Positions 1 to 10,418 of a stretch of 64,000 bases of DNA are shown here, piece after piece. The stretch comes from Eupeodes corollae (lineage: Eukaryota; Arthropoda; Insecta; Diptera; Syrphidae). A model generated the notes under the pieces. It saw nothing but the letters and a program-made list of their open reading frames with translations, searched no databases and was not told where the DNA came from. The first letter of the stretch is position 1; each line of letters opens with the position of its first letter. Position numbers and translations under genes: made by a program. The stretch spans positions 25,989,946-26,053,945 of the forward strand of contig NC_079148.1 of assembly GCF_945859685.1 (NCBI RefSeq), read 5' to 3'.

Positions 1-1500
1 CCTTGAAGCAATTGTTAATTTAATTTTTTTTATTGAATCTTATTTTATCATTTTATTAGTTTTAGTTAGTTTTTTTTTTAACTTTTGATTTTCACAAAAC
101 TTTCTTCTATTTGTTTGTTTTTTTATTTTTATTCTGACAGATATTCTTTCAGTGGTACCAATTTTTAAGTAAAAAAAATCTGGCTACTGTTCAATGCGTT
201 TTCTTGGGAATTTTCTACAATATTATTTATAGAATGCCAAAAAAATTGATAGAGCAACTTTGTGTACGTGTGAACTATTGCGGTTGAGAAATTTTTTAAA
301 AATTGTATTACATAGTTTTAGTGCACAGAGTGGTAAACCTGCCGAAGAATCGCGTTTTGCATATTTGATATTAAATTAAAATTAATCAATTTGCCTATTT
401 TGCACCATGGAATATTTTTGATTTATTTTACCGATGGAAAACCTCTTTAATAACATTTGATTATCGATTTCTTTTGGATTTTTAAAAGAATATTTTGTTT
501 TTTCAATTCGATACGAAAAGGGGTTAACATATTTTAAGGGAACTCAAATGCGAATGCATACCATAAATATTTAAAAATAAAAAGTTCTAACAGTCTGCGA
601 ACAAAAATTGAGTATTTTTCGAGAGATCAATGGAAATTTAAATGTTTGAAGAATATTTGCAAATCTTAAAATATAGATGCTATTTTTAAATACACTCTTT
701 GGATACAGGATGAAGTTAGAACGATCCAGTGTTACATATTATTCTCTACCTATAGCAAGTTACTGCAATTGGTAACGATTTATCGAATTAAAAATTTTGT
801 CAATTTTCAACTTTTAAAGGTCCCAAGAATTTAAATAAAAAAGTTTTTAGAAAAATGTCGGTGTAGAGGGTGTACGTACTTTCGCCCGTTTTGTTTCGTC
901 GACCATATCTCAAGAACCAGTGGCCCATATCTCAAAAATTATTTAATTGCATTACATACTACTCAGCACATAAATTTACAAAGTAGAGAACACAACACCT
1001 TGAGCGACTAGACTATATAAGGTCATAACAACACAAGACAGAAGGACAGAACAGAAAGAACAACAAACAAAATGTACACAATTAAAAAAAATGTATGTAC
1101 ATATTTAGCTGCAAATTTGACAGCTCAACCACAATCGTTTTCATGTACACGAAGTTTATCATTTAGTAAATAAACTGTCAAACATTTTGGTGACTAAAAT
1201 TTTTCGTCTGAATTAAACAAAACGTCATTGTGACTTTTAATTACAAAAATTTCACTTTTGTTAAAAAAAATACACAATATTCCGGATAATTCTAAAATTA
1301 GTAGAAAGCGACTTATTAATGATTCTGAATAAATCTAAAATAAGTAGAAAGCTATTTATTATATGATTGAATAAATTTATTTTTATTACTTATTTTACGC
1401 ATCTTTGAATATTTACTTTTCAAATTTCAACTTTTAAAACCGAAAAGTTTATAAAAAATTGAAACAATATTTTTGTAAGCGCTTAAATTTATTTTTGAAG
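1..1500. other. AT-rich stretch without a recognised gene
   Basis: No reading frame here resembles a protein family, and no RNA gene was seen. Around 860-960 there is a short piece (a 'ccatatctcaagaaccag' phrase) resembling the repeat at 21.74-22.05 kb, so at least part of this stretch is interspersed-repeat debris. Confidence 0.5.
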
Positions 1501-1589
1501 TTTAATATTTGACGTTTAACAAACGTCATGCGCATATGCGCGCAAAAGTAAACGTGCGAATACAAAGAATATCTTATACCGCCGATTAG

Positions 1590-2534
1590 ATAAATATGCC
1601 CGACCCCGTCGTATTAAAAGCAAGCCCATATCATAATATTTCCTCCACCATGCTTCACTGTTTTTATAGTGCACCGTGGATCGATTTCTGCATTTTAGGG
1701 TCGTGTCACATACTCCCTACGACCCTTGGACCCAAAAAGAACGACTTTGATTTCATTGCTTCACAGAACATTCCTCCATTTCTCTTTTGCCTAATCTCTA
1801 TGCGCTTTAACAAACTCCATTCTCCTGGCCACATGCCGTTTCGTCAAAAATGGTACCTTGCGTGGACTTTGGGGTGGTAACTTCGCTTATAAAAGACGTC
1901 TTCGTATTGTAACAGCGTTAACAGACAGTTCAAGTCCATTTCTTACAAAATTCAGAGAATTTTATAATCTAGAGCCTATGAAAGGGTTCTGTTTTGCTAA
2001 CTGAATATTTTTTGTCAGTTCTTTCAGTAGTCATCCTTTTTGAGCCTAGCGTTTTCGTTTTATTGTGCCATTTTAAGGCGTTACTGGCCATTTTTGGTGA
2101 GTAGGCTTGGATGTCTTGAATATTTTGGTAGGTTTTTCCTTTCAAACGCAGTTTTCTAATAAGTTTTCGATTTTTTCGGTGCAGTGTCTTGACCGTCCCA
2201 TTGTTTATTGTTGAGCTAATATTTATTATTTTTTATACGCTAGTATGTTACAAATACTTAAAACTTTAAAATAGTAAAATATTCACTTAACAAAAAATAA
2301 AAATAAAATGAATTGTTAACACTTTTTAATTATAAAATCAAAAGCACTGCTATTTTTATGAACACTCTATATCCAGAGAGTTTGAAATAATTGGTGTTCA
2401 CCGGGAAAAGTAGGGTATAACTTCAAGCTTAAAGTCTCTAATATGATAACGAAGATTGTAAGAATTTCCGTTATTTAAATAATGGACAATCTAATAGAAC
2501 GTGACCAGCACTGCTATTTTTATGAACACAACTG
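1590..2534 (-). mobile_element. Tc1/mariner-like transposon, truncated copy
   Basis: On the minus strand this matches the element at 17557-19363 over its left inverted repeat and the first part of its transposase gene. It ends at 2534 with AGCACTGCTATTTTTATGAA plus CACAACTG, next to TA. A second, internal copy of the same motif lies near 2345-2365, about 165 bp inside, so the end has the two-direct-repeat (IR/DR) architecture of some Tc1 elements. The transposase C-terminal part and the other end are missing; homology stops near 1590. No intact transposase frame remains, so it is a dead copy. Confidence 0.8.
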
Positions 2535-2535
2535 T

Positions 2536-2745
2536 AGATACGTGGGCAAAATTGCATTATGGCTATCTGCAGTAATTTCACAAACTTAAGTGAATTTTCG
2601 TTGGGTTTTTGACATAGCTTATGCCTATTAAGGCCCAACTATAATAGGCATAAGCAAACATAAGCTTATGTCAAAAACCCAACGATAATTCACTTAAGTT
2701 TGCGAAATTACTGCATAACCATAATGCAATTTTGCTCACGTATCT
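2536..2745. repeat. Long imperfect hairpin
   Basis: The left arm, about 2536-2623, is the near-exact reverse complement of the right arm, about 2659-2745, separated by roughly 35 bp. The left arm begins directly at the TA flanking the Tc1-like copy. The right arm is also part of the MITE at 2631-2937. A transcript would form a stem of more than 80 bp. Confidence 0.75.
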
Positions 2746-2937
2746 AAATGTCAGATTTTACTTATGCGGCAAGCGACTGGAATCGCTCTTGCTTAAGTGT
2801 GCTTAAGGTAACGAAACTGAGAAAAATTTAACGAAACGGAGCTAGACTCCATTATGTTCACTCGTATTGAGATTCTTTGTATTCGCACGTTTACTTATGC
2901 GCGCATATGCTAGCTTATGCCTATTATAGTTGGGCCT
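2631..2937. mobile_element. Non-autonomous TIR element (MITE)
   Basis: The element starts with AGGCCCAACTATAATAGGCA and ends with its exact reverse complement (TIR about 25 bp). It is about 307 bp long and has no coding capacity. No clear target-site duplication is visible, so the superfamily is not assigned. Confidence 0.65.
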
Positions 2938-3138
2938 CAAGTCCCTTATTACACCTTGACTCACGACTCCTTATAAATTTGTATTCGGTGAGGAGAGCGC
3001 TATTACTCGTTTCGTACCCGTCAAATTTGAGAATTATTGTTTGTTTTGTTATGAATGCTCCTTCTTGTTGGCATTCATTTGTCTATAGTTTTTGAAGTTA
3101 TTAAAATTTATAAAACTAAATTAATAGGATTTTGGAAA

Positions 3139-4490
3139 TGGATTCTAAAAATTTATTAAAGCTGTTGAAGTTACACACTTTTCTACTAGACTATTACATT
3201 GGGCTGATCGGTGTGGACTGGGTGTTAACCCACACAAAACCGATCTGGTCTTATTTTCGAGGAGATACAAAATTCCATTTGTTAACCCTCCTTATATTAA
3301 AGGAATCCAATTAAAATTCTCAGACGAGGCTAAATACCTAGGTCTTGTCTTAGACAAAAAACTAAATTGGAAACGCAACGTACAGGAAAGAGTCAAAAAA
3401 GCTACTGTAGCTCTCTTTTCTTGCAAAAAAGCTGTTGGTAATAAATGGAGTTTACAGCCCAGAAGCACGCATTGGCTATACACATCGCTTATCAGACCGA
3501 TTTTAACGTACGGTATGGCAGTATGGTGGACTGCTTTAGAGAAAGGTATATAAACAGGAATAAGTTAAATAAAGTCCAACGTTCAGCCTGCCTATGTATA
3601 AGCAGATCGCTTCGCACGACCCCGTCTACAGCACTGGACACCTTGCTCTATTTTACACCTCTTGACATATTTAGCAAACAAATAGATGCAAGCTTTGCTA
3701 TTCGCCTCAATGCTTCGTCGCAGTGGACTAACAACAGCATTGGCCACTCCGTAATTCTAAGGTACTTAGAATCAATTCCAAAGCACACAGACTACACTAT
3801 CCCCCAACTACAATTCGACAGAAACTTCCAGATTTCAATACGTACCAGATCTTTTTGGGAGGATAGGACATTCTTGGAGGATGAGTCAATCCATTTTTAC
3901 ACAGATGGCTCAAAAACCAAAGAAGGGGTTGGTGAAGGTGTGTACTCTGAACGACTGAAATTAAGTCTCTCATTCCGCCTTCCTAATCATTGTAGCGTGT
4001 TCCAGGCGGAACTTTTAGCGATTAAGGAAGTCTTGTCTTGGCTCAAAGAAAACGTGATATCAACATCTGATATATTTTCTCTATCAGCCAGGCCACTATC
4101 AAATCTCTGGACTCTGTCTCTACAAACTCTATAACAGTCCATAACTGTCGATCATCTCTAATGGAGATGGCGCAACAGTTTAATATTCACCTTTGCTGGG
4201 TGCTGGGCCATAGAGACAGGAAGAAACGGTTCTTCATCTTCTCTGCACATGCCCTGCTCTAGCTCGAAAACGCAAGAATTACCTAGGATAATTCTTCTTT
4301 AACGATCTAAACGATCTAAATCATATCGGTATAATCAGCCTCTCACGTTTCGTAAGGGACTCAAGCTGGTTCCATTGAGCTTAGGAGGAAGCCTCAAGAT
4401 TCATGTGGTATCACAATGGGCCATTAAACTGGCCTAAGTGTGTCCGTTTCCATCTTGGACAGCCACTATAACCTAACCTAACCTACACAC
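3139..4490 (+). mobile_element. LINE 3' end: RT C-terminus plus RNase H (I-group-like)
   Basis: Several frames read in sequence as the C-terminal part of a non-LTR reverse transcriptase. A segment with WADRCGLGVNPHKTDLVLF at about 3197-3255 leads into KYLGLVLDKKLNWKR and then SLIRPILTYGMAVWW near 3487-3530. In the next frame an RNase H domain follows, with FYTDGSK near 3895 and FQAELLAIKEV near 4000 (catalytic D and E). After a frameshift near 4080 the frame contains SQATIKSL and WVLGHRD. The copy ends in a TAACC-type tandem tail at about 4470-4487. It is 5'-truncated and carries at least two frameshifts. RNase H after the RT is typical of the I, R1 and LOA groups. Confidence 0.85.
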
Positions 4491-5192
4491 TTTTCTGGTT
4501 TTCAAACAAATTCGATGTTGTTTATACCAGCAACAAGAAAATCGAATGAGAAAGAAAAGCATGAAACGATTATGAGAAAAAAGAAATTTCATAGTGAGTC
4601 ACTAAAAATTTGCCCACGACATTTTTTTTGCATTACGTTTTCTCACATCTGCTTTCTTTTTCGCACATCATGTGAGTCGTGAGGCATCGTGGTAATAGCA
4701 GACTAACTTATCATTTTGCACAATTTGCAAACTTATGACGTTGAGTGAATAAGTATCATTATTATCTTAATCTTATATCAATAAGCATCTGGGGACTGCC
4801 ATAGATTGTAATAGATTCTATTGTATTCCATTTAATGGGTTTTCCATTTAATATAAATGTGGATTCATAGCGATTATTAAGGTATCTAAAGTATTTATTC
4901 TAAATAAAAACATTTTACTTAGAACACAGATAATAACAAAAAAAATAATAATTTAATTAAATCAACCCTTATCTTAAACATGATTCTTTTTGGTAAATAT
5001 TTGAAGTCGAGATGAAAAATTAATCCTTTTAGAATTCAAGATAAAAATGTTTCAATCCCGGACTCTCAACAATGTGTTTTTTCGCTTTTTTCATTTTATC
5101 AATTTATTGTTCCATTGAGATTCCTAAACAACAACCCTGGTAAAATATAGGCTAAGATTGTGTTAGGCTTTTGGTAGCATCTCGCCAAACTA
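4491..5192. other. Intergenic, no recognised feature
   Basis: AT-rich sequence between the LINE tail and the tRNA gene. No coding signal or repeat was recognised. It may include 5' control sequence of the tRNA, but tRNA promoters are internal. Confidence 0.4.
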
Positions 5193-5264
5193 GCCCCTTT
5201 AGCTCAGTGGTAGAGCACTGGTCTCGTAAACCAGGGGTCGTGAGTTCAAACCTCACAGGGGGCA
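5193..5264 (+). tRNA. tRNA-Thr (anticodon CGT)
   Basis: The 72 nt fold as a full cloverleaf. The acceptor GCCCCTT pairs with AGGGGGC followed by discriminator A. The D arm is GCTC/GAGC with AGTGGTA in the loop. The anticodon stem CTGGT/ACCAG carries the loop CTCGTAA, giving anticodon CGT, which reads ACG (Thr). The variable loop is GGGTC and the T arm GTGAG/CTCAC has loop TTCAAAC. The A-box and B-box-like internal promoter sequences are intact. CCA is not encoded, as expected for a nuclear gene. There is no intron. Confidence 0.95.
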
Positions 5265-5278
5265 AGTTGAAATCGAGC

Positions 5279-5285
5279 TTTTTTT
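5279..5285 (+). terminator. Pol III terminator of tRNA-Thr
   Basis: A run of seven T lies 15 nt after the tRNA 3' end, the usual RNA polymerase III stop signal. Confidence 0.8.
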
Positions 5286-6106
5286 AGTTCTTTTTTTCAA
5301 ATTTAATTAAATAATTCAATTCTAGATTATTTGAATTAAAAATAAATAAATGATTAAATTGACTATGAAAATGAAGTATAATGTAAGGCACCGAATAAAA
5401 AAGCACATAGTGTTGGGGAAGAAATTGAAAGGCAGCAAATTAAAGTGTCCGTCATTCGATTCGTGAATTAAACAAACCGAAGGAAAATACCTCGATATGT
5501 GAGATTTTCAATTGTGAAACTTGCTATAAAATTAAAAAATTTTTAACAAAAATATTCAAATAACCTGATTTAACCTCAAAATTATGTATTTTCGAAATTA
5601 AACATGTTGGATCCGTTGAGACGACTTGATACTCGTTACGATGAGTAGCATTTGGTATAATTTCAAGGAATTTAGGACAAAGTTATAAATAAAACAACAT
5701 TTTTAGAGAAGCTAAAACTTTCTACTCTCTTAAAAGACTTAAAAAAGGGAACGAAATTTCCTTCAAATTTGAGAACGTAAATTATAGTTTTCAACAGTAT
5801 TACTTGAAATTTGTTTACTTCGCGAATAACATTTTTAGCCACATAGGTTTGCAGCCTTTAAATGGACGTATTTCCTTAAAGCCTTAAAGGAATCTGTTGA
5901 TGTAAAGCAAGAAAAACCACGTAAACTTGAACAAAGTAAAAATTAAAAAACAAAAATTTGCGGCCGTTTAACGATTGCAACAAAAACACTCTATATACTA
6001 GAGTGTTTTTGGATTGCAACTCTGTGTGTTTTTCGTTCTCAGTACATGTTGACAGTACATGTTACCCTTTCATTTTAAAAAAACTTAACCTTGGGTCAGT
6101 CGTTTC
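5286..6106. other. Intergenic; one minimal palindrome
   Basis: No gene was recognised. At 5981-6011 a 31 bp segment has 13 bp inverted ends (CAAAAACACTCTA and its complement) and is flanked on both sides by GATTGCAA, as expected of an almost fully deleted transposon with an 8 bp target duplication. Confidence 0.5.
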
Positions 6107-6478
6107 GAGAGAAAAGTTCTTCGTGTGATCTGCGGTCCCGTATGCATTGAAGGGGAGTGGAGGAGAAGATGGAACGACGAGCTGTACGGGCTGTACAGCG
6201 ACGTAGACTTAGCCAGAAAGGTAAAAGTCCATCGACTAAAATGGCTGGGTCACGTAGAGCGCATGGAAACCAATGCTCCGGCCCGGAAAGTCTTCAAATC
6301 CACACCCATAGGAGAGCGCAGTAGAGGAAGGTGGCGCGGACAAATGGAAAGTGACCTCACCCTACTTGGAGCGCGGAACTGGGGACATCTAGCTGGATAC
6401 CGAGCTAGATGGAGAAGTTTGTTGGGTGAGGCCCTAGTTCTCACAGGAATGTAGGGCCACCTTAAGTAAGTAAGTAAG
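6107..6478 (+). mobile_element. LINE 3' end, RTE-like, with TAAG tail
   Basis: An open frame of about 115 codons ending at 6454 carries the conserved C-terminus of many RTE-type reverse transcriptases. Key pieces are RRRWNDELYGLYSD, RLKWLGHVERME, RSRGRWRG and a tryptophan-rich end. It ends in a (TAAG)n tail at about 6462-6478, and such elements commonly end in short tandem repeats. The rest of the element is missing (5' truncation). It lies less than 100 bp from the last visible exon of the zinc-finger gene, in opposite orientation. Confidence 0.85.
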
Positions 6479-6550
6479 TTACCTTGTATGTCATAGGATT
6501 GTGGTGGTAAAGAAGGGATTTTTTATTTTAATCTATATCACTTCAAAAAC

Positions 6551-8204
6551 TTACCTATCTTTCGTCGAAAACTCCAGCCCACATTCTCCGCACTTAAATT
6601 GCTTTGTCGACATATGAACAAACCTATGCGTATTCAGCGATGACTTTTTCGTATAATTCTTGCCACAAATCTCACAGGTATGCTTCACTCCCATATGCGT
6701 ATCCAGATGCCGATCCAAATGGCTTTTTTGTCTATAACGATTTGGACAATGTGTACACAAATAAGGACGCTCCCCCGTATGACTACGTCGATGCAGAATC
6801 AAATGTGAAGGCCGTGTGAATTTCTTAGAACACAAATTGCATTCAACAGTCTTGCCAGTATGGAGTGCAGCATGTGTTTTCATGATGGAAGCTTGAGTGA
6901 ATGATTTTCCGCAGATTTCACATTTATACGGACGTTCGCCGGTGTGCCGTCTCAGATGGCATATCAAGGTACTTTTGGAAAAGAATCTTTCGTGACAATA
7001 TTCACATTCATGATTGCGGATGTTTTCGTGTGTTTTCATATGATCTCGATGTCGGAATATTGTCGCATGACGTTTTGCTTTAGAGAAGTTTCGAGTTCAA
7101 TTTCTATTGACTATTATTTTAAGAATGATTATACTTACGACACAAACTACAAGGGAAGTTCTTTTCTTTGGTGTGAACAAGATTGTGTGCAGCTAGTTTT
7201 TGTTTTGATGAGAAAAACTTTCCACATACCTCACAACACCAAGTTTTTAGAGGAGTTTGTTTTGCATGTTTTTTATTTGAGGATTCATCAGCATCGTAAA
7301 TTTCTTGTGAGGAGTTTTCTGTTGTGCGATGTATAGAAAATAATTTTTCATTTTAAGTTGAATGATTTGAAAAAGTATAGATATTACCTTCTTTTGGTTC
7401 ATTCAGTTTAAGGTTTCTTTCATCGTTTTCATCTTCGTAATGGACATCTTCAAAATCTTCTACAAATTCTCCATGAATGTCTGCAACAAAATGTAAATTT
7501 TAAGTTCAAGAGCTTAGGAATTCTTTTATTTAAGAGAACTAACATAGTTTTTCGTTTGTACTACTTGAATCATTAGCCTCGTTTGTAGATTCATCTTTTT
7601 GCAAATCAAAGCTTTCTTCAGGTACTTCTGCTTCAGTAAACGACTCAATATAACTTTGTTGTCCATCCTCTTCGATTAGTTCGACATTGACTTCTTCTTT
7701 CGCTGATAAAACCACGTATTGGGGTTCTTCATTCTCCAATTTTATATTGTCAATCTCTTCGATATATTCTTCTGTATAGTCTCTATCGGATTCATATTGG
7801 ATCTGGAATTTGAGTTTTAAATTAATGAATTAAACAACCACCAAAGATGATGTACCTAATCTACTCACCTCTTTTAAATCTTGGTGTATGTTGTCATCTT
7901 CCTCATTTTGTGAGATGTTCTCTTGTTGAGGAGGCAAATCCTCCTTTTCTGTTGTGTGGCCAGCACAACCACGAAGTATTTGATCTGTTTCATAGGCAGT
8001 TTTAATGAAATCGTAAGCAGCTTGTAATGATCTTCCACAGGGAATGCAGATGTTTGTTGGGAAGTCATCGTTCAAGTTTGCTCTAAGTTTAGTGCAATAA
8101 TTGAAAACCTCTAGCACTGTGGTATCGTTGAGAGGTGTATCGAGAGAAATGTACTGACGAGAGATTTCATTTAGACATGCACGACAAATAATAGTTGATT
8201 CCAT
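6551..8204 (-). CDS. ZAD-type C2H2 zinc-finger protein
   Basis: Five exons with clean GT-AG junctions and matching phases: 8204-7869, 7802-7544, 7480-7388, 7318-7139 and 7077-6555. Exon 1 encodes a ZAD domain: CRAC near the start and CIPCGR about 45 residues later supply the four zinc-binding cysteines, followed by the amphipathic stretch LQAAYDFIKTAYE. Exons 2 and 3 encode an acidic linker. Exons 4 and 5 encode seven complete C2H2 fingers, several joined by TGERP(Y) linkers, and the start of an eighth (CGECGLEFSTKDR). The eighth finger stops at a perfect GTAAGT donor, and reading through meets a TAA at once. A last exon with the two histidines is expected at lower coordinates but was not found. 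ZAD proteins are insect-expanded nuclear DNA-binding factors dimerising through the ZAD; the target of this one is unknown. Confidence 0.88.
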
Positions 8205-8760
8205 AGTTTTTTTTTAACAGTTTTTATTTTATAATTTCAAATTTACTTTTATTTGTTGATATTTTTATTTTGTCATTTTGTGTTATGATAGGAAGGAGGC
8301 AAACGTCAAATTAATTATGGTGTAAAATGGACGAATTCAACACCAAATACGTGAGACTTTCGAGATTATTGGACTTGGTTTGAACAACAGTTGGACCTTT
8401 TGTAAATATATGCAGAATCGAGATGAAATGTATCCCCATTTTTGGAATTTGTCTTGTTAAATTTGATGAATAAATTGATTCAAACTTTGGTTACACACGT
8501 GCTTTGTTTTTTTTTTATTTATTTCTTTTTAATTATTAAAAACAATATTTAAATATGTATGAAGGATTTCTAGTTGTTTTGTTTTATTATAGTCTTTAAA
8601 AGTTCTTTCATATTCGAAAACACATAATTTCTTACATATCTTTTAAGTCAATTTCCACAATCGAACATAGGTATCAAAAACAACCCCATCGTGCCCATCG
8701 GCCAAACTGATAATTATTATGTATAAGATAAGTTTAACAATTGGTTAAGTTTATCTTCAA
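8205..8760. other. 5' flank of the zinc-finger gene
   Basis: This presumably contains the promoter of the minus-strand zinc-finger gene, but no core element stands out. A plus-strand frame of 18 codons starts at 8328 and an AATAAA lies near 8470; neither is enough to call a gene. Confidence 0.4.
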
Positions 8761-9090
8761 AGCACTATTCACATGATAACGACCAACGAAAGAACGAATA
8801 TTCATCGATTTTGACATTTCTTTCACATGAGTTTTTAATTCGTCGCGAATAAAATTTTTATTATCACCGTGATCTGATCCGGATCAGATCATGATAATAA
8901 AACAGCATTGGATCATCATATTTTTTAGTATTTAAAGTTTGGTAGCAGGGTCAAATTCGTTCTTTCAAAAGTGACATTTCCAAGCAAAAAAATATAAATA
9001 AATACCCAAAATTTAAGCTGCTGTTTTTGATGTAAGTATTCATTTTAATTTGTATTTCTTTTCTCTATTAAAAACTTTTATAATTTGCAG

Positions 9091-9261
9091 TTTTTATTTG
9101 AAAGTGATGAAAGCGAAGAATCAAACAATTTAATTTTATCCCTATTGAATCTTATCGATGATGATTCAAGTTCCAGTTGTAGCTCCTTAAGTTCTGAAAA
9201 TGTTCCTGCAAATCACCAAAGAATTAAAATCTTTTTGGAAATAATTGTAGTAGTTTTGAAA
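9091..9261 (+). pseudogene. Acidic, serine-rich exon resembling a Harbinger transposase N-terminus
   Basis: After a good acceptor (TTTGCAG, ending 9090) the frame reads an acidic/serine-rich segment containing LLNLIDDDSSSSC and then RIKIFLEIIV, and stops at 9261. Insect Harbinger transposases often start with an acidic and serine-rich region followed by a motif of this kind. The frame ends inside the left arm of the hairpin at 9249-9361, so the rest of the transposase is gone. The assignment rests on pattern only. Confidence 0.4.
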
Positions 9262-9361
9262 TGACGGTGGGTTGTATATAACACTTTTAAGAATTTTGTA
9301 TGATTTTCTCTCGAAATTCTTGGAAGTGTTACATACAACCCACCGTCATTTCAAAACTACT
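9249..9361. repeat. Near-perfect hairpin with ~45 bp arms
   Basis: The left arm starting AGTAGTTTTGAAATGACGGT at 9249 is the reverse complement of the right arm ending at 9361, with about three mismatches over 45 bp and a loop of about 15-20 nt. It is large for a typical microRNA precursor but suits a fold-back MITE or an hpRNA siRNA source. Confidence 0.75.
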
Positions 9362-9625
9362 CTCTTCATTGAGATGGTTCACACGGTTCTGAATTATAAT
9401 TTATGTCACCTAAGTGTTTCTTACAACCATTTTCAATTTAAAGAATGATTTCAAAAAATTCCCATGTAAAAGTATTTTCAACATTTTTTAATTCTCAACA
9501 AAAAAGTTGAAACAAATTTCTCCCATTTCTGCTGCAGGTTTCTCGATTTTATTTATATTTTTTGACATTTATTTATTTTTATTTTATTTTACATGTTATA
9601 TTAATTACAGAAACATATCATTCAA

Positions 9626-10072
9626 CTATTCCACCCAGGTTATCTTCTCAGCAGACTCCAAAATTGATCTGTTGTAAATACCCACTTTGAGCATTTTGTC
9701 AGGTTCGCGCGCACCAACAAGAGTGGTGCATTTGATCACCGTAGCGTCGAAAGATCTCTTGGCGTCGTTGAGATCTATTTGCTGACCGTCCTTATTGATC
9801 TGCCTGTCCGGTATATCACATGCGGCTAATATCTGAGTAACAGCAGACCCAAGTTCAGTGCCACTAATATTGGCGTAGAATCCCGTTGCAGGGAAACGTG
9901 TGGTTGCTCGAAAAAGGTTGTGTACCCTAAAGATGCGGTCGAAATTCGTTCTGAAATTATCTCGGTCGTTCTTCAGGTAAAAGCGCATGGACCTAGCGGA
10001 GTTAACCCAGTAGCGAATGTTTAATCCACTCGGATTCACAGAACAGATCCTTGAAGTCATCCCAACCATCAT
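9626..10072 (-). CDS. Orphan ORF, downstream frame (148 codons), unrecognised
   Basis: I do not recognise this protein. The frame is open for 148 codons and overlaps the upstream orphan ORF by 71 nt in a different frame; the upstream frame's last residues and this frame's first residues come from the same DNA, so one ancestral protein broken by a frameshift is likely. The visible part from the tryptophan near 10010 onward looks like a compact, mixed alpha/beta domain with aromatic and basic residues, ending in WVE and a stop. Base composition is close to even, whereas the flanks are about 70% AT or more. It could be an endogenised viral structural protein or a captured foreign gene, but no diagnostic motif was seen. 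Confidence 0.5.
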   Translation of the reverse strand: MMVGMTSRICSVNPSGLNIRYWVNSARSMRFYLKNDRDNFRTNFDRIFRVHNLFRATTRFPATGFYANISGTELGSAVTQILAACDIPDRQINKDGQQIDLNDAKRSFDATVIKCTTLVGAREPDKMLKVGIYNRSILESAEKITWVE

Positions 10073-10418
10073 AATGAGGGACGACAGCCATGACTGGAAC
10101 AGACAATGAAACTATCGGGTGCGGGACAGGATCTTCTGGTGGTGGTACAATTGGGTCAACTGAAGTTGCAGGTGTGTCTTGTTCAGGAGATTTCGAAGTC
10201 TGACGATTTCGCCGTGGAGCTTTGCCACCAAATGACTGCTCAACGCGTGAAGTTGACGAGGATGCGCGTTGTTTACCTTTTGCACGAGCTGGAGTTGTCG
10301 ACTTTTTAGAAAGAGGTCGACCACGACTGGTAGCGGTCTCTTGAGCACTTGGACGATCACGTAATCTAGATGAAGTAGGCGACGGTGTGGCTGATGACAA
10401 GCCGGGTGATAGTGACAT
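10002..10418 (-). CDS. Orphan ORF, upstream frame (low-complexity basic region)
   Basis: The likely start is ATG at 10418 (context AAACAAATG); an in-frame ATG at 10472 also exists. About 138 codons follow. The first 75 are rich in Ser, Thr, Pro, Arg and Lys (for example RGRPLSKKSTTPARAKGKQR), which suggests a disordered, nucleic-acid-binding tail. A proline-rich stretch follows, then a more ordered segment with YDGWDDFKDLF that runs into the overlap with the downstream frame. A basic disordered N-terminus before a folded domain is common in viral coat and nucleocapsid proteins, but also in many nuclear proteins. No zinc knuckle, protease or polymerase motif is present. Confidence 0.45.
   Translation of the reverse strand: MSLSPGLSSATPSPTSSRLRDRPSAQETATSRGRPLSKKSTTPARAKGKQRASSSTSRVEQSFGGKAPRRNRQTSKSPEQDTPATSVDPIVPPPEDPVPHPIVSLSVPVMAVVPHYDGWDDFKDLFCESEWIKHSLLG

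Larger units (their letters stand above)
1533..2911. repeat. Inverted repeats of about 40 bp enclosing transposon debris
   Basis: The segment at about 1533-1574 reappears as its reverse complement at about 2871-2911. Both contain the block ATTCTTTGTATTCGCACGTT followed by GCGCGCATATGC on one strand. The pair encloses a truncated Tc1-like element and a hairpin element. This may be the TIR pair of an older transposon into which the others inserted, or two copies of one repeat in opposite orientation. Confidence 0.55.

Noticed and set aside
1596..1880. 94-codon plus-strand frame
   Set aside because: It is the antisense of a Tc1-like transposase region, as the matching copy at 18.1-18.4 kb shows.
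6604..7336. Plus-strand frames of 60-130 codons across the zinc-finger exons
   Set aside because: They are antisense to the C2H2 coding sequence.
8328..8384. Short plus-strand frame divergent from the zinc-finger gene, followed by AATAAA
   Set aside because: Only 18 codons, with no splice signals or recognisable product.
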